From Bacteroidia bacterium (GTDB lineage: Bacteria; Bacteroidota; Bacteroidia; J057): a DNA stretch of 64,000 bases. The DNA lies in the NCBI GenBank assembly GCA_022760475.1, contig JALEFZ010000052.1:124001-188000 (forward strand). Direction: 5' to 3'. The notes beneath the pieces are model-generated. The model did no database searches and was not told where the DNA came from. It was given only the letters and a program-made list of their open reading frames with translations. Positions 1-9,000 of this stretch are shown here, one piece after another. A program made the translations under genes and the position numbers. Numbering within the stretch: position 1 is the first letter of the stretch; every line of letters starts with the position of its first letter.

Positions 1-511
1 GAACCTCCATTACAGTTCCGCAATTGTTACAAGTTCTTAGTTCCTCTGAATTATAGAACTTTTCCATCGCATCTTTCAATTGAGTTTCGATATTATCCAA
101 AGGAAAAAACTGCTCATACAGCTTATTGTTGCAATTCTCGCAGAACCAAATCATGCCATCGGTATGGGCTGAATCCCTCTTTTTCTCAATTACCATCCCA
201 ATACTTCCAGCAGGTCTTCTTGGAGAATGTAATACCTTGGGTGGTAGAAGAAAGATTTCCCCTTCTTTGATTACAATATCTTTGGGCTTTCCATCTTCCT
301 GGATTTTGAGTACCATTTCACCCTCCAACATATAGAAGAATTCTTCTGTCTCATTGTAATGATAATCTCTTCTGCTATTGGGACCACCTACTACCATGAT
401 AATGAAGTCTTTGGTATCCTGGTAGATGACCTTATTACCAACGGGAGGCTTAAGCAGATGGCGATTTTCATCTATCCAGTCTTTGAAGTTTAAAACGGGT
501 GAAAGCGTCAT
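1..511 (-). CDS. 3-hydroxyanthranilate 3,4-dioxygenase, 3' end cut by window edge
   Basis: Fe(II)-dependent ring-opening dioxygenase of the kynurenine pathway: it converts 3-hydroxyanthranilate to the semialdehyde that leads to quinolinate (NAD) or to further catabolism. I read it directly on the minus strand from the ATG at 509-511; about 170 codons are present with no stop, so the C-terminus lies outside the window. The N-terminal two thirds is a cupin with the family's [10 protein letters not shown]-type metal motif, and the C-terminal part has two CxxC pairs (CENC and CNNC), the rubredoxin-like second metal site found in bacterial and fungal enzymes. A terminator lies between this gene and the SRPBCC gene behind it. 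No other kynurenine gene is visible. The family assignment is firm. Confidence 0.93.
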   Translation of the reverse strand, partial: MTLSPVLNFKDWIDENRHLLKPPVGNKVIYQDTKDFIIMVVGGPNSRRDYHYNETEEFFYMLEGEMVLKIQEDGKPKDIVIKEGEIFLLPPKVLHSPRRPAGSIGMVIEKKRDSAHTDGMIWFCENCNNKLYEQFFPLDNIETQLKDAMEKFYNSEELRTCNNCGTVMEV

Positions 512-551
512 ATCTAATTTCTTCTAAGTGTAGTGATACCTTTTATTCATT

Positions 552-598
552 GAAAATAAAAAAAAATTAAGGAGATTCTTAAATCAGAACCTCCTTAA
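552..598 (-). terminator. Rho-independent terminator of the SRPBCC gene
   Basis: TTAAGGAG (567-574) pairs with CTCCTTAA (591-598); after one mismatch, TTC pairs with GAA, closing an 8-nt loop. Read on the minus strand the hairpin is followed by a long T tract (566 down to about 552). It lies just after the stop at 624 and about 40 nt before the dioxygenase start. Confidence 0.75.
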
Positions 599-623
599 AC
601 TATTATTTGAAAGAAATACTCAA

Positions 624-1223
624 TCAGGCATCTTCTTCAAGCTCCGCTTCCTTTAGCTTTTCAGCTTCCATCTTTTCGGCTTCTTTTGCCTTTTCAAATA
701 GGGCAATGGCTTCTCTATTTAGGTTTGCAAGACCTTTTTCGAAGTCCTTGCCTAGCCAGCCGTCCATCATAAGGTTCACAAATCGCCCAATAGGATTCAT
801 TCCTGCATGGGTCGTCATCCCCCAACTAACCTCTGTGTTATCTCCATTGGGTTTAAAAGTCCAGTGTCCTTCACTGTCTCCTTGCCCCTCGAAGGAAAGT
901 TTGGTTTCAATGGATGAATTTTCGTTGCTCTCAAGAATGGTAAGGCTTCCTTTTCCCGCCTTCTCACCATCCCATGAATAAAAGGCACCTGCGCCCTCAC
1001 GCTTATCTCCATAGCTGATCTTCATGTCAGGATCAAGTTCTTTCCATGGCATCCAGTTTGGCCAATTCTCAAGATTATTCACCTGTGAGAATGCATATTG
1101 GGCTGGGGTTTCTACCTGTGCAGTTCTGGTCACAGTTACTTCTTCGGGGGCAAAAATCAATAATCCAACACAAATCAGCCCTACCACGCCCAAAATCCAG
1201 AGTAAAACTCTTACTAGTTTCAT
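624..1223 (-). CDS. SRPBCC (START-like/polyketide cyclase) family protein with N-terminal membrane anchor
   Basis: 199 residues. One hydrophobic segment spans residues 5-25, so the protein is probably anchored in the inner membrane or exported. Residues ~30-175 match the SRPBCC fold as used in polyketide-cyclase/Bet v1-like proteins, with a hydrophobic ligand cavity and the typical motif around NLENWPNWMPW. The last 30 residues are a highly charged Glu/Lys helix, probably a coiled coil. The ligand is unknown. It is divergent from the exonuclease gene at 1474, and the shared 250-bp intergenic region is very AT-rich. The family call is good; the role is unknown. Confidence 0.8.
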   Translation of the reverse strand: MKLVRVLLWILGVVGLICVGLLIFAPEEVTVTRTAQVETPAQYAFSQVNNLENWPNWMPWKELDPDMKISYGDKREGAGAFYSWDGEKAGKGSLTILESNENSSIETKLSFEGQGDSEGHWTFKPNGDNTEVSWGMTTHAGMNPIGRFVNLMMDGWLGKDFEKGLANLNREAIALFEKAKEAEKMEAEKLKEAELEEDA

Positions 1224-1473
1224 AATGGTTTGAATTGATAGTTATATTAAATGGTAGTTGTTCTTGATACGGACTAAAAATACGAATATTTTTAACACAA
1301 AGATCAAATTGTTAATAAAATTAGCAAAAAAGCCAACAAAAAAAGCAAGCGAACTAAACAAAAGGTCTCTTTTATCAGTTTGACAAGCAATTGTTCATTA
1401 GCAACAATTTTCAATAAATATAACAAAATAACTTCATATAATATTTTAGCAATCTATCAGCTTTCATAACATC

Positions 1474-2514
1474 ATGACTTCAAAGGCTTTATTAAAATTT
1501 ACTCCCAGTGGGATCTATTGCGAGCAAGCGGATGTCTTCATAGATCCTTGGCGACGGGTAAAACGAGCCTTGATTACCCATGCCCATTCGGACCATGCCA
1601 GATGGGGAATGGAAGCCTATCTCGCACACAATCATTCGATTCCAGTCATGCGGCTCCGACTTGGCAAGGACATAAGGGCCCAAGGAATTGAATATAATCA
1701 GTCAATTCGGATCAATGGGGTTGAAATTTCCTTTCACCCTGCTGGCCATATCATTGGTTCATCTCAAATAAGACTTGCCTACCAAGATCAGATCTGGGTA
1801 GTCTCTGGAGACTACAAGGTGGAAGACGACGGTTTGGCCACTGCATTTGAACCCATTACTTGTACTCATTTTATTACAGAATCAACCTTTGGACTACCCG
1901 TATACAGGTGGTCTCCACAGGAGGAAGTTTTCTCCCAGATCAATGATTGGTGGGCTTCCAATGCTGCAGTAGGAAGACCGAGTTTGATTACGGCCTATTC
2001 TTTGGGAAAAGCCCAGCGGATATTACAAGGGGTTGACCATGAAATTGGGCCTGTATTTACCCATGGAGCAGTAGAAAACACCAATGAAGTGCTTCGAAAA
2101 GCAGGCATCCAACTGAAAGCTAGCCGTCAGGTCATTGGCCAGGGTCCGGATGCCCACAAGAAAAAAGACTTTCAAAATGCCTTGATCATTGCTCCCCCAT
2201 CCGCAGTTGGATCAGCCTGGGTGAAGAGGTTTGGCACACATTCTCTAGGCATGGCCTCCGGTTGGATGAGCCTAAGGGGCGCAAGGCGAAGAAGGGCAGC
2301 TGACCGAGGCTTTATCCTTTCCGATCATGCCGACTGGGACGGATTAAACTGGGCGGTACAAGAAACAGGTGCCGAATACGTCTATGTAACACATGGTTAT
2401 TCCGAGATCTATTCCAGGTGGCTGAGAGAACAAGGCTACAAATCCCAGGTAGTAGAAACCTTGTTTGGAGAAGAAGAAGAGCAGGAGCCTAGCCCCACAC
2501 TTGATCAAAAATGA
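1474..2514 (+). CDS. Ligase-associated DNA exonuclease (metallo-beta-lactamase/beta-CASP-like)
   Basis: 346 residues. The metal-binding HAHSDH motif is at residues 36-41, a further His lies in FHPAGHIIGS, and a SDHADWDG motif is near residue 285, as in the MBL-fold nucleases that resemble mRNA 3'-end processing factors. This subfamily is normally encoded beside an ATP-dependent DNA ligase and a Lhr-like helicase in a DNA-repair module. Here the next gene is rpoN and no ligase is visible, so the partner must lie elsewhere or be missing. The start is the ATG at 1474, close behind an AT-rich leader; the C-terminus ends in an acidic tail. Confidence 0.88.
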   Translation: MTSKALLKFTPSGIYCEQADVFIDPWRRVKRALITHAHSDHARWGMEAYLAHNHSIPVMRLRLGKDIRAQGIEYNQSIRINGVEISFHPAGHIIGSSQIRLAYQDQIWVVSGDYKVEDDGLATAFEPITCTHFITESTFGLPVYRWSPQEEVFSQINDWWASNAAVGRPSLITAYSLGKAQRILQGVDHEIGPVFTHGAVENTNEVLRKAGIQLKASRQVIGQGPDAHKKKDFQNALIIAPPSAVGSAWVKRFGTHSLGMASGWMSLRGARRRRAADRGFILSDHADWDGLNWAVQETGAEYVYVTHGYSEIYSRWLREQGYKSQVVETLFGEEEEQEPSPTLDQK

Positions 2515-2837
2515 ATGTTTTTTGTTCACCAAACATTACTACTTCTAGAAAAATTTATTACATTGTAAGATATCCCCACCCGCCAGCTCTGTACCGACCA
2601 GCTTGATTAATAAGCCTTTGCCAATTTAAATTATACCGATCACGCAGATAATCGCTAATTGGCCTTGATAAGGTTGGAATAATTGAATTAAATGATTAAT
2701 TTTGTAGACAGTTAAGTTGTATAAAAATAAATACACAACTGTCCAGATAATTATTTTTTTTGCTACAAACTTAATCCCCATTGCTTTGCGCGACCGATAT
2801 ATTTTTACTAACCATCAGCTAATACGGAAGGATTTTT
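2515..2837. other. Intergenic region upstream of rpoN
   Basis: 323 bp, AT-rich, with no ORF or tRNA that I can support. It holds one promoter-like element (2674-2704) pointing at rpoN. I see no strong terminator for the exonuclease gene. Confidence 0.5.
2674..2704 (+). promoter_or_regulatory. Putative Bacteroidota-type promoter of rpoN
   Basis: TTG (2674-2676), 20 bp, then TAATTTTG (2697-2704), a perfect fit to the TAnnTTTG -7 consensus of Bacteroidota housekeeping sigma. It would give a leader of about 125 nt before the rpoN ATG. Confidence 0.5.
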
Positions 2838-4325
2838 ATGCTAAAGCAAAATCAGCAGCTTAAGCTACTTCAGAAAATATCGCCCCAACAAATTCAGTTT
2901 ATTAAACTGCTCCAGGTACCCACGGCCAGTTTGGAGCAGCGCATTAAAGAGGAGTTGGAAAAAAACCCTGCACTGGAAGATCTTCAAATGGGATTTGGAG
3001 AAGAGACCAAACCCAAAAATGAATATGAAGACCTGGATAAAAAAGACACAGATGATACCCCCACAAAGGAAGAAACCCAGGACTTCAGCATAGACGAATA
3101 TTTGGCCAGCGATGGCTACGATTATCGAACCAGGCTTCCCCAAGGAGGAGATGATGACGAGGATGAGTACGAAGCTCCCATGGTTCAAATGAAATCCCTT
3201 TACGATTCCTTGATTGAGCAATTTTCTTTGCTCAATATTACCGAAGAAGAAAAACTCATCGGAGAGCATATCATCGGAAACATCGATGAAGATGGATACC
3301 TGAGAGGAAGAGGAAACATTGACCCTGTAAAAGCAATCGTAAATTACATGGCTTTCAGCCAAAATATTTCCATCAAAAAGGAAAAGGTTGAAGCTGTCCT
3401 AAAAAGAATACAAAAGTTCGATCCTGCCGGAGTTGGGGCAAGAAGTTTGCAGGAGTGTTTGCTCCTTCAACTGAGAAGAAAAGAGGCTTCACCAACCATA
3501 GACCTGGCCATACAGGTAATCGAAAAATACTTCGAAGAATTTACAAAAAAACACTTCTCCAAACTCAGATCCAGACTGGGAATGACCGAAGAAGAGTTGA
3601 AGGAGGTTTACCATACCATCATCAAACTCAATCCCAAACCGGGTGAGTCCCAGTCCATTGTTAAGCATGAGTACATCATCCCTGATTTTCTCTTAAGCAT
3701 TGACAATGGAAAAATCACAATCAGGCTAAATTCTCGTAATGCCCCCGATCTGAAGGTGAGTAGATCGTATGTCAATATGTACCAGGAGTACAAAGACATG
3801 GGCAAAGGAAGGAAAGATCCCAAAGTCAAGGAGACGCTGGACTTTGTAAAGCAGCGTATAGAAGCCGCTCAGTGGTTTATAGATGCAATCCGTCAACGCC
3901 AGTTTACCCTGCTCAACACAATGGAAACCATTGCCCAAAAGCAGGAAGCCTTCTTCCTTTCAGGTGGAGAGGAGCGAAAGCTCAGGCCGATGATCCTCAA
4001 GGATATTGCTGAAGAAATTGGGATGGACATTTCTACTGTGAGCCGTGTTGCCAACTCCAAATATGTCCAGACAGAGTTTGGCATCTATCCCTTAAAGTTC
4101 TTCTTCACAGAAGGTATCGAAACAGAGGATGGAATGGTTTCAAACCGCGAGGTGAAAGCAGCACTAGAGGACATTATCGCAGGAGAATCAAAGAAAAAGC
4201 CCCTTTCCGACGACAAAATAGCAGCCATGCTAAAGGAGAAAGGCTACAACATTGCACGAAGAACCGTCGCTAAGTACCGCGAACAACTTGGTGTGCCAGT
4301 AGCTCGTCTCAGGAAGGAAGTTTAA
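2838..4325 (+). CDS. rpoN: RNA polymerase sigma-54 factor
   Basis: 495 residues, the usual length. Region I is the Gln/Leu-rich N-terminus (residues 1-50, LKQNQQLKLLQ) that contacts the activator. An acidic linker spans 55-115 and is followed by the core-binding domain. The C-terminal DNA-binding part carries the diagnostic RpoN box (ARRTVAKYRE, residues 473-482), which reads the -24 element. The factor needs AAA+ enhancer-binding proteins to open promoters; none is encoded here, but an NtrY-like kinase lies at 50.5 kb. The start ATG at 2838 matches the family's N-terminus. The reductase gene follows after 56 nt and may be cotranscribed. Confidence 0.97.
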   Translation: MLKQNQQLKLLQKISPQQIQFIKLLQVPTASLEQRIKEELEKNPALEDLQMGFGEETKPKNEYEDLDKKDTDDTPTKEETQDFSIDEYLASDGYDYRTRLPQGGDDDEDEYEAPMVQMKSLYDSLIEQFSLLNITEEEKLIGEHIIGNIDEDGYLRGRGNIDPVKAIVNYMAFSQNISIKKEKVEAVLKRIQKFDPAGVGARSLQECLLLQLRRKEASPTIDLAIQVIEKYFEEFTKKHFSKLRSRLGMTEEELKEVYHTIIKLNPKPGESQSIVKHEYIIPDFLLSIDNGKITIRLNSRNAPDLKVSRSYVNMYQEYKDMGKGRKDPKVKETLDFVKQRIEAAQWFIDAIRQRQFTLLNTMETIAQKQEAFFLSGGEERKLRPMILKDIAEEIGMDISTVSRVANSKYVQTEFGIYPLKFFFTEGIETEDGMVSNREVKAALEDIIAGESKKKPLSDDKIAAMLKEKGYNIARRTVAKYREQLGVPVARLRKEV

Positions 4326-4381
4326 GTAATTTGGGTATTGGGAATTTGGTATTAATTTACCATTCCAAATACCTGAATTAT

Positions 4382-4897
4382 ATGGGAAAGACCATCCTTT
4401 ACATCGCATCAAGTCTTGACATGTACATCGCCCGCGAAGGTGGGGAGGTGGATTGGCTATTTGACGATGGTGATTATGGATATGAATCTTTCTACCATAA
4501 CATTGGGATTACCCTCATGGGGAAAAAAACCTATGAGGAGATCCTTGGTTTTGGGGTAGACTGGCCCTATGAAGGAAAAACCAATTATGTATTTACCCGC
4601 GATCCAAATGTTGAAGACAATGATCAGGTAAGTTTTGTGAAGGGAGACATTCCTTCATTTGCTAGAAAACTCAACCAAACCGAGGATCAAAATATCTGGC
4701 TGATCGGAGGGGGAGAAATCATCAGAATATTCCTTCAGGAAAACCTGGTTGATGAATTAAGGCTGTTTGTGCACCCCATTATTCTGGGTAAGGGAATACC
4801 CCTTTTTCTCCCTCAGGAAAATCAGGTAAACCTGGAGCTTTCCAAGGTTAATCCCTTCCAAAATGGCCTTGTTGAACTCCACTATCAGAAAAAATAG
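4382..4897 (+). CDS. Dihydrofolate reductase/RibD C-terminal domain family reductase
   Basis: 171 residues from the ATG at 4382. A longer in-frame start at 4331 would add 17 residues unlike the family, whose proteins begin with a short beta strand like KTILYIASSLDMYIA. Conserved features are the LMGKKTYEEIL segment, the NADPH-binding IWLIGGGEI motif at roughly residue 110 and the HPIILGKGIPLF motif near the end. It is a predicted NAD(P)H-dependent reductase of the YyaP/YwjB group; the substrate is unknown and it is not the housekeeping FolA. The stop is 7 bp before the McrB-like gene, so the two are probably translated from one message. Confidence 0.85.
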   Translation: MGKTILYIASSLDMYIAREGGEVDWLFDDGDYGYESFYHNIGITLMGKKTYEEILGFGVDWPYEGKTNYVFTRDPNVEDNDQVSFVKGDIPSFARKLNQTEDQNIWLIGGGEIIRIFLQENLVDELRLFVHPIILGKGIPLFLPQENQVNLELSKVNPFQNGLVELHYQKK

Positions 4898-4904
4898 CCC
4901 GGGC

Positions 4905-6008
4905 ATGTATCCAAGAGAAATTCTAGAGCATGTATACGCCACTATCGGAAGTGAAGGTTTCTTTTATCCTAAAAGAACCATTGCCAACCTATACTTGAGC
5001 CTGAAGACAAAGCCATTCGTGATTCTGGCGGGTATCTCAGGGACGGGTAAGACACAATTAGCCAAGCAATTTGCTGCAGCATTAGGCCATGAGGAGCGCT
5101 TCCAACTTATTCCGGTGAAACCAGACTGGACAGATTCAAGCTTTATCCTTGGATATACAAACTCAAATGGAGAATTTGTTGAAGGACCACTTTGGCATGC
5201 CATGCAGAAAGCAAAGGCTCAGCCTGACATGCCTTTTTTTGTACTCTTCGATGAGATGAACCTTGCAAGGGTTGAATATTATCTAAGTGATTTACTAAGT
5301 CTAATCGAAACCAGAAAGTTAGCCAATGGCCATATCCTAAGCTCGAACTTTGAGCATGAGGGCCAGACATGGAATCTACCTGATAACCTATACATGATTG
5401 GCACCATCAATATAGACGAAGCCAGCCACAGCCTAAGTCGCAAGGTGCTTGACCGAGCCAATGTCATCGAGATGAATGAAATTCACCTAGATGGTGCTTT
5501 TCAGGCCCAAGAAGCAGTCGAGAGTAGAGAGCCAATCAGCAATGATTTCTTGCAAGCTCCCTATGTCCATATCAAGGACATCGCTCAGGCTGATTTGGAC
5601 AGGAATATGCCAGTAATCAAACTCCTGACGGAGCTCAACAAGCTCCTATGGCAAATTGACTTGCCTATTGGCTATCGAATCAGGGATGAAATCCTCTTTT
5701 ACCTTGCCAATCGCCACGAGATTCGCGAATTGATCTCCGAAGGCGAGGCGGTAGACCTCCAAATCCACCAAAAAATTCTTCCTAGAATCTACGGCAGTTC
5801 AAGAACGCTTTACAGGGTTTTATTTGAGATCATTGCCCTACTCACCCAAAATGATAAACTGGGGGAAGTAGCCTTGCCCTATGCCGAGCTTCAAAAGCTA
5901 ATTGGCGATCCAAGGAAGAAACAAATTCCCTACCCCAGAAGTGTATCCAAGCTGATGATGATGATGAGGCGTTTGGAGGAGAATGGATACACCAGTTTCT
6001 GGCTATAA
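4905..6008 (+). CDS. McrB-like AAA+ NTPase, no McrC partner
   Basis: 367 residues from the ATG at 4905 (an upstream start at 4863 would overlap the reductase). Walker A GISGTGKT is at 43-50, Walker B FVLFDEMN at 112-119, and a sensor-like GTINIDEAS is at 166-174, close to the McrB-family signature MNTADRS. Arg179 and Arg184 sit where arginine fingers are expected. The family includes the GTP-driven motor of the McrBC modification-dependent restriction enzyme. Here there is no N-terminal DNA-binding domain and no McrC nuclease: the next gene downstream is a convergent surface protein. It could be a remnant of a defence system or a solitary AAA+ with another job. Family sure; function open. Confidence 0.8.
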   Translation: MYPREILEHVYATIGSEGFFYPKRTIANLYLSLKTKPFVILAGISGTGKTQLAKQFAAALGHEERFQLIPVKPDWTDSSFILGYTNSNGEFVEGPLWHAMQKAKAQPDMPFFVLFDEMNLARVEYYLSDLLSLIETRKLANGHILSSNFEHEGQTWNLPDNLYMIGTINIDEASHSLSRKVLDRANVIEMNEIHLDGAFQAQEAVESREPISNDFLQAPYVHIKDIAQADLDRNMPVIKLLTELNKLLWQIDLPIGYRIRDEILFYLANRHEIRELISEGEAVDLQIHQKILPRIYGSSRTLYRVLFEIIALLTQNDKLGEVALPYAELQKLIGDPRKKQIPYPRSVSKLMMMMRRLEENGYTSFWL

Positions 6009-6035
6009 GCATTTGTTATTTTCCTTCTAAAATGC

Positions 6036-6063
6036 AGAAGGCTACCCTCACGGGCAGCCCTCT
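6036..6063. terminator. Hairpin between convergent McrB-like and PKD genes
   Basis: GGCT-a-CCC-tcac-GGG-c-AGCC with further AGA/TCT pairing outside gives an interrupted stem centred on 6049. There is no clear T run. It sits between two converging stops (6008 and 6088), so a shared terminator is plausible but weakly supported. Confidence 0.4.
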
Positions 6064-6087
6064 TATGCAAGTATGTGTAAGGATAGA

Positions 6088-9000
6088 CTATCTCAAAAGC
6101 GTCAGGTTACCTCTGTTGAGTTTTTCCCCGACTTGAACTGCGTAGTAATAAGTTCCTTCAGGAACATCATTGCCGTTGTATCGGCCATCCCACGCATCAC
6201 CACTGTTTGTGGTCTCAAACAACCTTCTACCCCAGCGGTCCATCACCATAATGGTGATTTGCTCAGTTCCAGTGTAAGTTACCTGGAAGATGTCGTTAGA
6301 GCCATCTCCATTAGGTGTAAATACATTTGGAATATTGAGAGAAGGTTCGAATACTGAGAATACACCATAAGTAACAGTGCTTACACAGCCGCTAGCGTCT
6401 GTAATGGTCAATTTCACAGTATATACCCCTTCCTGTGTATAGGTATGCTCTGGATTCTGCAATGTAGAAACACCACCATCACCAAATTCCCACAACCAGC
6501 CTACGGCATCCACAGAAGCATCTGTAAAGACTACCCTTGCTTCAGGTAGTGGCAAATCAGTATTTACCATGGGTACTGATGTGAAATCAGCGGTAGGTAA
6601 TGGAGAAACAACGATGGTTATATTCTCTGCAGAAGTTTCACACAGATTTCCACCTACGGTGGTAAGTTTCACCTTGTAATTACCTGGATTTGCATAAGTA
6701 TGAACCGGATCAGGCTCATTGCTCAGGTCAGATCCATCACCAAAGTCCCAGATATAAGCTTCGGCATCAGGTGTATTGTTGTTGAAAGAAACTGTCAACT
6801 CTCCACAACCCTGATCCAGGTCTACAAAGTAGCTGGCCTTAGGAGTAGGGGTAACATCTACCAAATAATCTGCGGTATCTTTACAGGCTCCCTCAGTAAG
6901 CACTACCTGATAATTGGTAGTAATACCTGGAGAAGCCAATGGATTTTGTACAAGATCACTGCTCAAACCTACCGAAGGAATCCACTGATAAGAAGAAGAT
7001 CCCAGACCTCCAATAGCTCTCAACTCTATAGCTTCACCTTCACAAATGCGGTTTGTATCTGCTTCGATGGCTACCGAAATGGCTGGAGTTACCTCGACAA
7101 GGAATCTATCGGTGGTAGAACATTTCCCTCCAAGGCTGGAAGCAGTTACTTCGATATAGCCAGTCTGGGTTGGGAATGCAGTGGTAATGGAATCACCCAG
7201 GAATGGATTCAAGATCTCTTGTGGGGTCCAGTTGTATTCTGTAACCTCAGACATTCCGGCATAGCTATGTACTGCTACCAGATTCAATGGCTGGCCTGCA
7301 CAAATGATGGTATCTTCCTGTAATAGGTCAACCTCAGGTGTTGGCAGCACATTAAGGGTAATAGTTGCAGGTTCAGATTCACAACCGGCATCCGTCCTGG
7401 CAATTACGGTATAAGTTGTAGTTACATCAGGCTTTGCCGTTGGCTCGGCAATGGTCGAATCTGACAAGCCTAGGCCTGGAGTCCAGGAGTAGTTATACAA
7501 AGTTGCATTTGGATCTCCATTAGCCTTACCGTCCAAACCTAAAGTCTGGAACTTACAAAGGTCTCGGTCGTTTCCTGCACTTACTGTAGGCTTGGTATCG
7601 ACTGTGATGGTCACACTGTCAGCCGCAGAACATCCTTCGGAAGAAACTACCAGGGTAAATGTGGTCGTTGCATTCGGAGAAACAAGCGGAGATGGCGAAG
7701 AAGGATCATCAATCGTTCCTGGAAGGGCTGGTGTCCATGTATAAGTATAGTTAGGGCCTGCACCTGTCGCGAATCCATTCAGGCGAATATCTCCTCCGAC
7801 ACAGATTCCTGTATCCAATCCTGCCTCGGCAGTTGGTGCTGCCAGTATAGTCAATGTCATGCTGGAACGTGGGTCAACGGTAGTGGCTGTTGAAGTACAT
7901 CCGTTGGTAGAAGTACCAGTCAATGTGTAAATGGTAGTTGTATCAGGTCTTGCCGTTGGATTCAAGCTGGTTGGATTGTCCAATCCAGTAGCGGGGAACC
8001 ACTCATAAGTTATTGGCAATGGAGCATTGTTATCAGCTCTCAATGTTCCCTGTAACTCATAGCCTGGTGCTTTTGGAGGACAGATAGATGCATCCATACC
8101 CGCATCCAATTTTGGCTTGGCCTTTACAGTTACAACTACTGAGTCGACACCACTCACGCAACCGAAGGCATCAGTTACTTCAAAGTAGTACACAACCTCC
8201 TCGGTAGGATTAGTAACCTGTGGGTTTACAAATGGTGTTGGAGAATTCACAGAGTCGATACCACAACCGACGCCTGCACTACAAGTCCAGTTGTAGAAAT
8301 ACGGCTGAGAACCACCTACCACAGTACCATTCAGACGGACACCACCATCACCTTCACAGTATTCCTGGTTGGTACCTGCATCCACAAATGGAGCTTCATT
8401 CACCTGGATAACTTGTGTAGTCGTAACGGTACAGCCTTTATAGCTTACAGTAAGTTCTACTGTTTTCTGGCCACCACTTGTATATGAAACATTCTGCGGA
8501 CTTGGAATGGAAGAGGTAGCTGGAATAGCACCTGGCCCAAAGTCCCAGTTGAATGTTTGGGTTGGTCCGGAAGGGGTTCCAAGGTAGGTAAAGTTAAGCC
8601 TGTCATTGGAACAAGCCTGGGTCTTGTCTGCCTGGAAATCAGCAGATGGCTCATCTACGACTTCAAATGTATATGTACTGGTATCGCCTCCACATCCATT
8701 CACTGAAGTTACCAACCTGACAGTTTTGAATCCAGGGGTTGAGTAAGTGACAGAAGGTGGCAATTGGTCGATAGAAGTCTGAGGGAAGGCTCCTGCTCCA
8801 AAGTCCCAGAAATAGTTATCGGCAGGATCTCCTGTAGCGGAGAAGCTGAAGCTATTTCCTTTGAAACACTGGTTCTGAACCGGATCAATGTTGATGTTTG
8901 GAGAAGGCGAAACATATACCTGACGGCAAATTCGCGCAGAGACACACCCTTGATCTCTTACTGTCAAGCACACATCCTTGGTACCTGGCGTAGCCCAGGT

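Noticed and set aside
6700-7323. Plus-strand ORF of 207 codons inside the giant minus-strand PKD gene
   Set aside because: It is antisense to a coding region with strong repeat constraint, its codon pattern is that of an antisense shadow, and it has no start context.
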